Below are positions 34,693-43,779 of a stretch of DNA of 64,000 nt, one piece after another (the stretch's first letter is position 1; every line of letters starts with the position of its first letter). The notes under the pieces are model-generated. The model was not told where the DNA came from. It ran no database searches and saw only the letters and a list, made by a program, of their open reading frames with translations. The position numbers were made by a program, and so were the translations under genes. This DNA is from Oleisolibacter albus. GTDB lineage: Bacteria > Pseudomonadota > Alphaproteobacteria > Azospirillales > Azospirillaceae. Where the stretch lies: the NCBI RefSeq assembly GCF_003336875.1, contig NZ_QGNJ01000011.1:62001-126000 (forward strand), written 5' to 3'.

Positions 34693-35124
34693 AATCAGCT
34701 CCTCCGCTGTGTCCCGAAAACCGCGGTCAAGCTAATCGAGTTACCACTATCGGCGTTGTGACCTATAAGTGGTAATCCTGTAGATGAGAGTAAGTCTGCG
34801 AAAACGCATAAAATCCACGCGATCCGTTGTGGCGCAGCAACGGGCAAGGCGTGGAGTGGCTTTGAGGCCGGGAAATGTCTGTGACCTTTCCGGACCGGCT
34901 ACTCCGTCGGCGGGATATGAAGATTTCGGTTCGACTTTCTAAATACTTACAGGGCTACCGCTTGGTTCCCCGATTTAACGCCTTCGCGGCGTTGTGACGG
35001 GGGGTGTCCTGCCGGTTCAATGCGGGCGTGGAGCGGGACCAGGGTGACCGTTGCCGCGTTTCGTGGGCGATGGGGGTTGATCACCAGAACCCCGCTCTGG
35101 ACCAAGACCAAGGGATGGCCGACC
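34693..35124. other. AT-richer divergent promoter region, RTX gene and GT2 gene
   Basis: 432 bases without a gene, lower in GC than the flanks. It carries the inverted repeat at 34741-34775 and the shared 11-mer at 34791-34801. It must contain the RTX promoter (minus) and probably that of the plus-strand glycosyltransferase-Wzc run. Confidence 0.55.
34741..34775 (-). promoter_or_regulatory. Inverted repeat upstream of the RTX gene
   Basis: Perfect 8-bp arms TTACCACT and AGTGGTAA separated by 19 bases, centred about 65 bases before the RTX ATG. The position suits a repressor or activator site at the promoter. The regulator is unknown. Confidence 0.5.
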
Positions 35125-36168
35125 ATGTCCGACCTCGCCGGGCCCTGCGCCGCAGGCGCGCCGACACCGGATGCCGCAGGCGCGCCGACAGGCGCAGCCA
35201 CGGGGAACCTGCCGCAGATCGATGTCGTGGTTCTGTGCTGGGACCGTCTCGACGACACCATCGAAACCCTGGACAGCGTTCTGGCCCAGCGGCAGGTGGA
35301 TGTGCGCGTCTATGTGGTGGACCAGGGCAGCAAGCCCGAAACGCTGGCCGGCATGCGGGCCTACCGCGACGCCCATGCCGACCGGGTCGTCTATCACGAG
35401 GTCGGTCACAATACCGGCGTGCCGGGCGGCCGCAACATCGGTACGCGGCTGGGCCATGCCCCGCTGGTGGTGGCGCTGGACAATGATGCCGTCCTGCCGG
35501 ACGCGCTGGCGCTGCGGCGGGCGGCGGATCTGTTCGCCGCTGATCCGGGGCTGGGCGCCCTGGCCTTCCGCGTCGTCAATTATTTCACCGGCGCTTTCGA
35601 CCGGCGCACCTGGGTGTCCAAGCGCTCCATCGAGCGGGATGAGAGGGTCGCGCATGCGGTGCCGCGCTTCAACGGCACCGGACACGCTTATCGGCGCGAC
35701 GCCTTCGACCGGGCCGGCGGCTATGATGACGGGCTGTTCTTCTGCTGGGAGGAACTGGATCTGTGCCTGCGCATCGTCAATCTGGGCTATGAGATCCGCT
35801 ACACTCCCGACGTGACCGTGCGCCACAAGGTGGCGCCGGAGGCACGGGTCAACTGGGGCGGTGAGCGCTTCTATTACCTGGTGCGCAACCGCCTGTACGT
35901 CACCTACAAGTACAACCGGCGGCCGGAACAGGTGCTGCTCTACGCCGCCGGCTACATCGCCAAGGGGCTGTACAATGGCATCCTGCCGCAGACCCTGCGC
36001 GGCATCGGCGACGGGGTGCGCCTGTGCCTGGGCCTGTCCCGGCGGCCACGCGACCCGAACACGCGGCTGGCCGCGGCCACCCGATCCTATTTCCGCACCA
36101 CCGACCTGGCCCATCGCGGCTCGCTGTTGACGCGCGTCCGCACCGAGATCTTCACGCGCCTGTCCTGA
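35125..36168 (+). CDS. Glycosyltransferase family 2
   Basis: A 347-residue GT-A glycosyltransferase. DVVVLCWDRLDDTIETLDSVL near residue 35 opens the fold, NTGVPGGRNIG near 105 and ALDNDAVLPDALAL near 120 give the metal site, and FFCWEELDLCLRI near 208 gives the catalytic acid. The ATG at 35125 follows AGGGAT by 9 bases and is chosen over an upstream frame lacking homology. It starts a three-gene plus-strand run with a GT4 and the Wzc-like kinase. The N-terminal 30 residues are Ala/Gly-rich and probably unstructured. Confidence 0.85.
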   Translation: MSDLAGPCAAGAPTPDAAGAPTGAATGNLPQIDVVVLCWDRLDDTIETLDSVLAQRQVDVRVYVVDQGSKPETLAGMRAYRDAHADRVVYHEVGHNTGVPGGRNIGTRLGHAPLVVALDNDAVLPDALALRRAADLFAADPGLGALAFRVVNYFTGAFDRRTWVSKRSIERDERVAHAVPRFNGTGHAYRRDAFDRAGGYDDGLFFCWEELDLCLRIVNLGYEIRYTPDVTVRHKVAPEARVNWGGERFYYLVRNRLYVTYKYNRRPEQVLLYAAGYIAKGLYNGILPQTLRGIGDGVRLCLGLSRRPRDPNTRLAAATRSYFRTTDLAHRGSLLTRVRTEIFTRLS

Positions 36169-36214
36169 AGCCTGGCCCGGCCAGCCGGCCGGCGCCCGCG
36201 ACACCGGAGCGACC

Positions 36215-37471
36215 ATGGCTCTTCCGTCCATCCTGATCTATGTCGAGAACCAGCCGGTTCCCTATGACCGGCGTGTCTGGCAGCACGCGACGACGCTGCA
36301 GCGGGCCGGGCATGCGGTCAGCGTCATCTCTCCCGCCGCCCGGCAATGGACCAAGCCCTATGAGGAGCTGGAGGGGGTGGCCATCCACCGCTACAGCCAG
36401 GGTATCGAGGGCGAGGGGGTGGCCGGGCTGCTGCTGGAATATCTCGTCAGCTTCTTCAGCCTGCTCTGGCTGTCGCTGGTGGTGGCGGTGCGCGGCCGCG
36501 GCTTCGACGTGCTGGTGCTGTGCAATCCGCCCGAGATCTACTGGCCCATCGCCGGCGTCTGGCGGCTGCTGGGCAAGACCATCGTCTTCGATCACCATGA
36601 TCTGTCGCCGGAGATGTACACGGCGAAGTTCAACAAAGCGTCGGGCGGCTTCCTGACCCTGCTGCGCTTCATGGAGAAAATGACCTTCGCCGTGGCGCAC
36701 AAGGTCATCAGCACCAATGAGAGCTATGCCGCAGTGGCCCTGGGTCGTGGCGGCAAGGCGGCTGCCGATGTGGTCGTGGTGCGCAATGCCCCCGACCCCA
36801 GCCGTTTCGAGATCCTGCCACCGGACCCCGGCCTGCGCCGGGGCGCCCGCCACCTGCTGGCGTTCCTGGGCGAGATCGGCGAGCAGGACGGGGTCGATGT
36901 GCTGCTGCGCAGCCTGCGCCGCATCCGTGACCGGATGGGGCCGGGGGCCGTGCATTGCGTGCTGATGGGCGGCGGTCCGGCCTATGAGCGCATCCGCCGG
37001 ATGGCGGACACGGACGGTGTGGCCGATCTCATCACCTTCACCGGCCGCGTCGGCAACGACACCATCAGCCGGGTGCTGTCCTCCGCCGATCTGGCGGTCG
37101 ATCCCAACCCCTACACCCCCTATGCCGACAAGAGCACGGCCACGAAGATCATGGAGTACATGCATTTCGGCCTGCCCATCGTCGCCTTCGACCTGACGGA
37201 GACGCGGCGGTCGGCCGGGGATGGCGCGCACTATGTGCCCCATGGCGGATCGCCGGCGGACGAAGCGGCGGCCTTCGCCGACGCCATCATCGACCTGCTG
37301 CGCGACGAGCCGCGGCGGCGGGCCATCGGCGGTGCCGGCAAGGACCGGCTGGAGCGCGACCTGGCCTGGCGGCACAGCCGCGACCGGCTGCTGGCCCTGT
37401 TCGCCGGCCTGCGCGGCCAGCCCATCGATGTGGAACCCAAGGTTCAGACCAGCTCACGGAAACGGGCATGA
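36215..37471 (+). CDS. Glycosyltransferase family 4
   Basis: A 418-residue GT-B glycosyltransferase. It starts ILIYVENQPVPYDRRVWQHATTL, typical of the WcaI-like/exopolysaccharide GT4 group. A membrane-associated hydrophobic patch lies near residues 72-92. The nucleotide-binding domain has FLGEIGEQDGVDVLLRSL near residue 218 and KIMEYMHFGLPIVAFDL near 310 with the second Glu replaced in the usual E-x7-E. It overlaps the Wzc-like gene by 4 bases, indicating translational coupling. Confidence 0.87.
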   Translation: MALPSILIYVENQPVPYDRRVWQHATTLQRAGHAVSVISPAARQWTKPYEELEGVAIHRYSQGIEGEGVAGLLLEYLVSFFSLLWLSLVVAVRGRGFDVLVLCNPPEIYWPIAGVWRLLGKTIVFDHHDLSPEMYTAKFNKASGGFLTLLRFMEKMTFAVAHKVISTNESYAAVALGRGGKAAADVVVVRNAPDPSRFEILPPDPGLRRGARHLLAFLGEIGEQDGVDVLLRSLRRIRDRMGPGAVHCVLMGGGPAYERIRRMADTDGVADLITFTGRVGNDTISRVLSSADLAVDPNPYTPYADKSTATKIMEYMHFGLPIVAFDLTETRRSAGDGAHYVPHGGSPADEAAAFADAIIDLLRDEPRRRAIGGAGKDRLERDLAWRHSRDRLLALFAGLRGQPIDVEPKVQTSSRKRA

Positions 37472-39747
37472 CACAGCAGACCTCTAGTCCGGCGGCCCGC
37501 CTCGCCCCCGTCACGGTGGTGCGCGGCCAGGATGGCGGCCCCCGGGCCGCCGCCGGCGATACCCTGGATTTCGACCTCAGCGGCCTGTTGCGGATCTTCC
37601 GCCGGCGCCTCGGCTGGTTCATCGGCACCCTGCTGCTGCTGGGCACGGTGGGGCTGGTGGCCGTGCTGAACCTGACGCCGACCTACATGGCCGATGCCGT
37701 GGTCTTCATCGAGAGCCGGCGGCCCAAGCTGCTGGACGTGGAGGAACTGGTCCAGGGCATCAGCAGCACGGCCGAATCCATCCAGAGCGAGGTGGAGATC
37801 CTGAAATCGCGCGAGATGGCGCTGAAGGTCGTCAACAAGCTCAATCTCGTCGACCATCCGCTGTTCAACACGCCGACGCGGGCCATGTCGGTGTGCAACG
37901 CCGTGGGCGGCATGTTGGGGGCGGGGGGCCGCGACGGCCTGTTCTCGGCCCTGGGCATGGCGGATTACTGCGTGTTCCCGGACGACCGCCAGGCCAAGGC
38001 CCTGGCCATCGCCTCCGGCATCGCCCAGACGCTGACGGCGACGCAGATCGCCCGCTCCTACACCATCCTGCTGGCCTATGAGAGCACGGATCCGCAGCTG
38101 TCGGCCGATATCGTCAACACCGTGGCCGACCTGTATCTGGTGGACCAGTACGAGGCCAAGTACCAGGCGGCCCAGCGGGCCACGACCTGGCTGGAGGAGC
38201 GCATCGGCGAGCTGCGCTCGCAGGTGGTCAGCGCCGAACAGGCGGTGGAGAGCTTCCGCGCCCAGTCCGGCATGGTGGCCGGCAAGGACGACACCACCAT
38301 CCTCCAGCAGCAGATCTCGGAGAGCAACGCCAACCTGTCCCAGGCCCGGGCGCAGCTGGCCGATGCCCGCGCCCGCCTGAACGAGGCGCAGGCCGCCGCC
38401 GGCACCGGCAGCCGCAACATCTCCGCCCTGCAGGCCATCGCCTCGCCGCTGTTGAGCGAGCTGATCGGCAAGGAGGCCGAGCTGCAGCGGCGCATGGCCG
38501 ACCTGTCCCAGTCCCTGGGCGACCGGCATCCGCAGATGGTGGCGCTGAAGGCCGAGCTGGAGGGCGCCACGGCCCAGGTCAATGCCGAGATCAGCCGCCG
38601 GCTGGCCGGCCTGCGCTCGGAGGTCAATTCGGCCCAGGCCCGGGTGAACTCGCTGCAGGGCAATCTCAGCGCCGTGGAGAGGCGCGCCGGCGACATCAGC
38701 GGCGACCTGGTGAAGCTGCGTGAACTGGAGCGCGAGGCGACGGCCAGCCGCACCCTGCTGGAGACCTTCCTGGCCCGGTCGAAGGAGATCGGCGAACAGC
38801 ACCAGATGATGGAGGCCGACGCCCGTATCATCAGCCGCGCCCTGGTGCCCGCCGACCCGGCCGGAGCCAGCAAGAAGCTGCTGTTCCTGGGCATCCTGGT
38901 GGTGGCCACCGTGGCCGGGCTGGCCGTGGTCGGCATCGTCGAGAAGCTGGACAACGGCTTCCGCGACGTGCGGCAGGTGGAGAACACCACCGGCACCCCC
39001 GTCATCGCCCTGGTCCCCGACCTGCGCAAAGTGGTCAAGGGCGACAAGGCCGTGGCCAATTACATCATCCAGAAACCGCTGTCCCAGGCGGCGGAGGCGG
39101 TCAACGCCCTGCGTTCGCAGATCTGGCTCAGCACCCGCGGCGGCCGCACCCGCACCGTGGCCCTGACCTCGTCCCTGGCCAACGAGGGCAAGACCACCCT
39201 GACCATCTGGCTGGCCCGGATGTGCGCCATGCATGGCGAGCGGGTGCTGCTGATCGACTGCGACTTCCGCAACCCCAACGTCCACAAGAGCCTGGGCGGC
39301 GAGAACAAGGTGGGCGTGGTCGATCTGCTGCTGGGCCGGGCCGAGATCGGCGAGACGGTGCAGACCGACGCCTCCACCGGCCTGAGCTACATCGCCGCCG
39401 GCCGCGGCGCCTTCGACGGCAGCGCCCAGCTGCGCACGCCGAACTTCGGCCGGCTGCTGATGCAGCTGTCGCAGAGCTATGATCTGGTGCTGATCGACTG
39501 CCCGCCGGTCATGGCGCTGAGCGACAGCAAGATCCTGGCGGCGGCGGCCGACCAGACCGTGTTCGTCTGCCGCTGGAGGACCACCAACCGCAAGACGGCC
39601 ATCCGCTCGCTGGAGGAACTGCGCAATGCCGGCGTCCACGTCATGGGCGTGATGCTGAGCGTGGTCGATGTCGAGCGCAACGCCCTCTTTACCGACTATT
39701 ATACGGGGGCCTATCTGAAGGGCACCAACAAGTACTACGCGGACTGA
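37468..39747 (+). CDS. Wzc-like polysaccharide co-polymerase with tyrosine autokinase
   Basis: A 759-residue inner-membrane protein that sets chain length and export of exopolysaccharide. It has a first helix near residues 50-70 (Wzz domain), a long periplasmic coiled-coil region (about 230-440), a second helix near 470-490 and a cytosolic BY-kinase domain. Walker A is SLANEGKTTLT near 572, Walker A' is LLIDCDFRNPN near 597 and Walker B is LVLIDCPP near 673. The C-terminus carries a Tyr cluster (FTDYYTGAY, NKYYAD), the usual autophosphorylation site. The phosphatase and outer-membrane Wza partners are not in the window. Confidence 0.92.
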   Translation: MTQQTSSPAARLAPVTVVRGQDGGPRAAAGDTLDFDLSGLLRIFRRRLGWFIGTLLLLGTVGLVAVLNLTPTYMADAVVFIESRRPKLLDVEELVQGISSTAESIQSEVEILKSREMALKVVNKLNLVDHPLFNTPTRAMSVCNAVGGMLGAGGRDGLFSALGMADYCVFPDDRQAKALAIASGIAQTLTATQIARSYTILLAYESTDPQLSADIVNTVADLYLVDQYEAKYQAAQRATTWLEERIGELRSQVVSAEQAVESFRAQSGMVAGKDDTTILQQQISESNANLSQARAQLADARARLNEAQAAAGTGSRNISALQAIASPLLSELIGKEAELQRRMADLSQSLGDRHPQMVALKAELEGATAQVNAEISRRLAGLRSEVNSAQARVNSLQGNLSAVERRAGDISGDLVKLRELEREATASRTLLETFLARSKEIGEQHQMMEADARIISRALVPADPAGASKKLLFLGILVVATVAGLAVVGIVEKLDNGFRDVRQVENTTGTPVIALVPDLRKVVKGDKAVANYIIQKPLSQAAEAVNALRSQIWLSTRGGRTRTVALTSSLANEGKTTLTIWLARMCAMHGERVLLIDCDFRNPNVHKSLGGENKVGVVDLLLGRAEIGETVQTDASTGLSYIAAGRGAFDGSAQLRTPNFGRLLMQLSQSYDLVLIDCPPVMALSDSKILAAAADQTVFVCRWRTTNRKTAIRSLEELRNAGVHVMGVMLSVVDVERNALFTDYYTGAYLKGTNKYYAD

Positions 39748-39791
39748 TACTACGCGCACTGATCTCCGCGTTCGCTTGTGGCCGAACCGAC

Positions 39792-39815
39792 GCCCCGGCG
39801 GGTTCCCGCCGGGGC
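39792..39815 (+). terminator. Terminator after the Wzc-like gene
   Basis: GCCCCGGCGGG pairs with CCCGCCGGGGC across two bases, followed by TGTCTTCG. It lies 44 bases after the stop and ends the plus-strand run. The arm matches that of the RTX terminator. Confidence 0.7.
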
Positions 39816-39886
39816 TGTCTTCGCGGCACCGCCCCGGAGGTCCCGCCGGCACGGCGCGGCCGGGCGGCGCCCCCCTTCGCTGCCGG

Positions 39887-40270
39887 TCAGCGCTGCCCGA
39901 CCAGCGCCACCTGCGTTTCGGCCAGGCGGCCGGCGCTGGCATCGGCGAGAAGCCGGTCGATCCGCGGGCGGACCATGGCAACGCTGGCCCGGACGCAGAT
40001 CCCACAGGACGCCAGGGTCTGCGCCGGTGGTTCATCGCGGTGGATCTCTCTGCATCCATCCCAGGCGGCCATGCGGACCCGATGCACAATCTGGCGCCGG
40101 GCATCCGGGGCGGAGGGATCGATGTCGCGGATATCGACAGTCCGTCGGAAACCCGTGCTGTTGGTGTAGTCACGCCCCGCACTGGTGACGACCTCGGGGA
40201 GCGTCTGGGCGGAAGCGGATGCGGACAGCAGAGCGAGCGCCAGAACGGCGCTGCCGAACAGAGGGCGCAT
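39887..40270 (-). CDS. UrcA-family-like secreted protein
   Basis: A 127-residue protein with a signal peptide (MRPLFGSAVLALALLSASASAQ, cleaved near residue 22). The mature part has the pattern of UrcA proteins: a short beta strand (RRTVDIRDIDPS), an RRQIVHRVRMAAWDGC helix with Cys, two more Cys (LASCGIC) and a final RLAETQVALV segment. UrcA proteins are small periplasmic proteins of unknown function common in alphaproteobacteria. It is a single gene with no operon partner, converging on the Wzc terminator. Confidence 0.6.
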   Translation of the reverse strand: MRPLFGSAVLALALLSASASAQTLPEVVTSAGRDYTNSTGFRRTVDIRDIDPSAPDARRQIVHRVRMAAWDGCREIHRDEPPAQTLASCGICVRASVAMVRPRIDRLLADASAGRLAETQVALVGQR

Positions 40271-40657
40271 GGTCCATCTCCCTGGAAGGCGGCCGCCATC
40301 CCCGCGGGCCGGCGCCGCGTTTCATCTGGTGTCACGTCACACGGGACGTCGGTGTCGTGCCGGTGACGCGGGTCTCGCGATCGGTCCGCCGCCCGGACCG
40401 CCATCAGGACGGCAGCCGGCGAAGAAGCGGTGGACAGGTGGGGCTTGTTGCCCCGGGCTGCTATGCAGCCTTCGCCCAGCGGCGCTCGGGCCGGGGCTTT
40501 TCTTGCCGGATCAGGATGAACCGCAACGCGGATAAATGGCAGAAAAAAACTCAGCCCAGCCGGATGCGTATACGGCAGTAAGGGCGATGACAAGAGTTCA
40601 GCGATTCACCCTGTGCGGGATGACGCTATTTGGGTTGGCGCATAATATTATTTTGTT

Positions 40658-40810
40658 CTAGTGATAATTTCTGGAAATGGAGGGGGCGTCCCGTCGCGGG
40701 CACCGTACCACTTCCCTGCGACGCAGGGACCGGGCGGCGCCGGGATGGCTTTCCGCAATCAGATCGCGGGCAGCCTGAAGATCGATCCGGGCAGTCTCAC
40801 TCCAGTCCAC
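40658..40810 (-). pseudogene. ParE/RelE-type toxin remnant
   Basis: A GTG-started 50-codon frame begins VDWSETARIDLQAARDLIAE and continues SHPGAARSL, like the first 30 residues of ParE-family toxins. It then turns to unrelated Arg-rich sequence and stops, so the rest of the toxin (normally about 95 residues) is lost by frameshift or deletion. No antitoxin gene is adjacent. Similarity is short, so confidence is limited. Confidence 0.35.
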
Positions 40811-40887
40811 GATTCCCGTCCCCTCTCCGCCACGACCCGCCGCTGTGAAGATAAAGGTAAAGCGAAGCCCTATCGTCCATAGGCGCC

Positions 40888-41028
40888 GGGGGGGGGGGGG
40901 GGGCGGCGGCCGGGACCCCGGCCGCGCAGGCCCGCCCCGCCGCCGCCGCACAAACCACCACCACCCCTCCCCCCACCCCCCCCCCCCCCCCCCCCCCCCC
41001 CCCGGGGGGGGGGGGGGGGGGGGGGGGG
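40888..41028. repeat. Homopolymer runs: G16, then C28 directly followed by G25
   Basis: A G-run lies at 40888-40903. A 28-base C-run (40976-41003) abuts a 25-base G-run (41004-41028), making a perfect palindrome. Such a structure is not expected to be stable in DNA replication or readable by sequencing; it probably marks a misjoin or a sequencing/assembly artefact. Confidence 0.85.
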
Positions 41029-41053
41029 CGGCGGCTGCCGGTGCCGCGGCCGG

Positions 41054-41224
41054 TCAGGACGGCCGCGCATCGAGCAGAAAATACACAGCAACAGCTATGG
41101 CCACGGTATCAGCAACACGAATGGCAGCACCACGGGCGGCAAAATAGCGGCCTTGAACGCGGACCATCAATTTTCCCGCCAACATGACAGCGGTTCCTGC
41201 CCCGGCCAGCAGTCCCAACGGCAT
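41054..41224 (-). CDS. Possible 56-residue two-helix membrane protein
   Basis: A small frame starting MPLGLLAGAGTAVMLAGKLM and ending AIAVAVYFLLDARPS, with two hydrophobic segments (about residues 3-20 and 38-52). AGGAG lies 7 bases before the ATG. It continues in frame from the transposase fragment, so it may instead be a piece of an interrupted membrane gene. No family is recognised. Confidence 0.35.
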   Translation of the reverse strand: MPLGLLAGAGTAVMLAGKLMVRVQGRYFAARGAAIRVADTVAIAVAVYFLLDARPS

Positions 41225-41272
41225 CGCTGCACTCCTGCCGGTAACAAGATAGCCGGCGAGGGTGGCGATCAC

Positions 41273-41473
41273 ACGGTTGAAGCGATTGTAAACCGTGGTC
41301 GGGGAGCCATATTCTGGCGGACAGTCCTTCCAGCGGCAGCCGCTCTTCAGGACGTGGATGATCCCGCTGATGATGCGCCGGTCATCAACACGCAGCGCAC
41401 AATACCTGTGTTCGGGAAGGTGCGGCTCAATCGCTGCCCACGCCGCGTCCGATAGCCAGCAACTCTCCCGCAT
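41273..41473 (-). mobile_element. IS5-family transposase N-terminal fragment
   Basis: The first 67 residues (MRESCWLSDAAWAAIEPHLP, then ISGIIHVLKSGCRWKDCPPEYG and TTVYNRFNR) match the DUF4096 helix-turn-helix start of IS5/IS427-group transposases. The usual WxxxGxW continuation is missing; the reading frame runs into unrelated membrane-protein-like sequence. The catalytic DDE domain is absent, so this is a dead remnant. No clear terminal inverted repeats were found. Confidence 0.75.
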
Positions 41474-41550
41474 TCATTCCGCCAAGGCCTAATCAACACC
41501 TTGGAATCGCATTCTCAGCGCAATTTCAACATGCTGTGCGGGTTTCGACC

Positions 41551-42739
<1,189 letters not shown>

Positions 42740-42741
<2 letters not shown>

Positions 42742-43378
42742 AGACGCTTAGGGAAAGCTGTTGCGAAATGGGCGCAAAAGAACGCCGATGTTCCGGCGTA
42801 ACACCAAGCCGCCGGATGGCCTCGCGATGCTGGGCGGTGCCATAGCCGGCATTACGCTCCCACCCATATCCGGGGTATCGGGCCGCCAGTTCCCCCATGA
42901 TCTTGTCCCTGGTCACTTTGGCCAGGATGCTGGCCGCGGCGATGGACAGGCTGAGCGCGTCGCCCTCCACCAGGCATTCCACCCGCGCCACCGGCAAGGG
43001 CGGGCGCTGGTTGCCGTCGACCAGCGCCACGGCCGGCACCATCCGGGCCGGACCCAGCGCCTCCACCGCCCGGCGCATGGCCAGGAAGGTGGCCTGGAGG
43101 ATGTTGATCTCGTCGATCTCCGCCACGCTGGCGCTGCCGATGCCATAGGCCAGGGCGTTGGCGGTGATGGTGTCGAACAGCGCGTCGCGCCGGGCCGGCT
43201 TCAGCGCCTTGCTGTCGTCGATGCCGGCGCACCAGGCGGGAATGCCGGTTCCGGTGGGCAGGATCACGGCCGCGGCCACCACCGGGCCGGCCAGCGGACC
43301 GCGCCCGGCCTCGTCCACCCCGCAGACAAGGGCGGTGGAGGCATGGCCGAGACGGTGTTCATGGGAGAGATCGGGCAT
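42740..43378 (-). CDS. rnhB: Ribonuclease HII
   Basis: A 212-residue endonuclease that cuts the RNA strand of RNA-DNA hybrids and removes misincorporated ribonucleotides. The catalytic DEAGRGPLAGPVVAAAVIL motif is near residue 24, GIDDSKAL near 55 has the second acid, and AAASILAKVTRDKIM near 145 is typical. An in-frame ATG at 43435 would add 19 residues; the inner start at 43378 gives a length nearer the family norm. It is followed closely by ccrM, the usual gene order in alphaproteobacteria. Confidence 0.93.
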
Positions 43379-43478
43379 GGGGCAGGGGTTTGCCCCAGCG
43401 GCCGGCCGGCGGCAAGGGGATTGTGGGATCTGCATCCTTTGATTTATATGTAGAAATACTTATACAAGTAAGAGGCGG

Positions 43479-43676
43479 GTGGTGCCGACGCTCAGGCGTT
43501 TCAGCAACTGTTCGCTCTGCCTGTTCCCCCAGGACCACAATCCACCCCATGTCCATCTGCCCGGCCCCGGCTTCACGGCCCGTCTGGGCGAGGATGATTA
43601 CAGTGTGGAGTGGGCGGGCGACATGGCCCTTCCCTGCACCAGGCTGGGAGACCGGGCGCAGCAGCAGGCGGCCTGA
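43479..43676 (+). CDS. DUF4160-like small protein
   Basis: A 65-residue protein starting at a GTG (GTGGTGCCGACG). VPTLRRFSNCSLCLFPQDHN then PPHVHLPGPGFTARLGEDD matches the DUF4160 pattern (PTl-RF, DH-PPHvH). An AGAGG site and an AT-rich TATA-like stretch (around 43440-43465) precede it. DUF4160 genes usually pair with DUF2442 in a toxin-antitoxin-like arrangement; no DUF2442 gene follows here, and the C-terminus looks shortened. It may therefore be a solitary remnant. Confidence 0.6.
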   Translation: MVPTLRRFSNCSLCLFPQDHNPPHVHLPGPGFTARLGEDDYSVEWAGDMALPCTRLGDRAQQQAA

Positions 43677-43712
43677 CCCGCTGGCTGACCTGTCAGCCGA
43701 TCGGTCGGCGGA

Positions 43713-43726
43713 TTGCGCCAGATCAA
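43713..43726 (+). promoter_or_regulatory. FNR/FnrL-type box upstream of hemN
   Basis: TTGCGCCAGATCAA is a variant of TTGAT-N4-ATCAA with one half-site perfect. It lies 54 bases before the hemN ATG. Oxygen-independent HemN is a classical FNR/FnrL target in alphaproteobacteria, so induction under low oxygen is likely. Confidence 0.65.
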
Positions 43727-43779
43727 AGCGATTGTTCGGCAACCGACGCATCCTCCCGCCCGTCGCAAGGAGTGAGAGC

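Larger units (their letters stand above)
40271..41053. other. Gene-poor decayed region
   Basis: About 780 bases without an intact gene. It contains an AT-rich patch near 40600-40670, a ParE-like remnant (40658-40810, minus) and homopolymer runs from 40888 to 41028. The segment 40904-40975 is low-complexity CG-rich sequence. Nothing else is supported. Confidence 0.5.

Noticed and set aside
41054-41473. Intact 139-residue transposase
   Set aside because: Only the first 67 residues look like an IS5 transposase; the remainder is membrane-like and the catalytic domain is missing.
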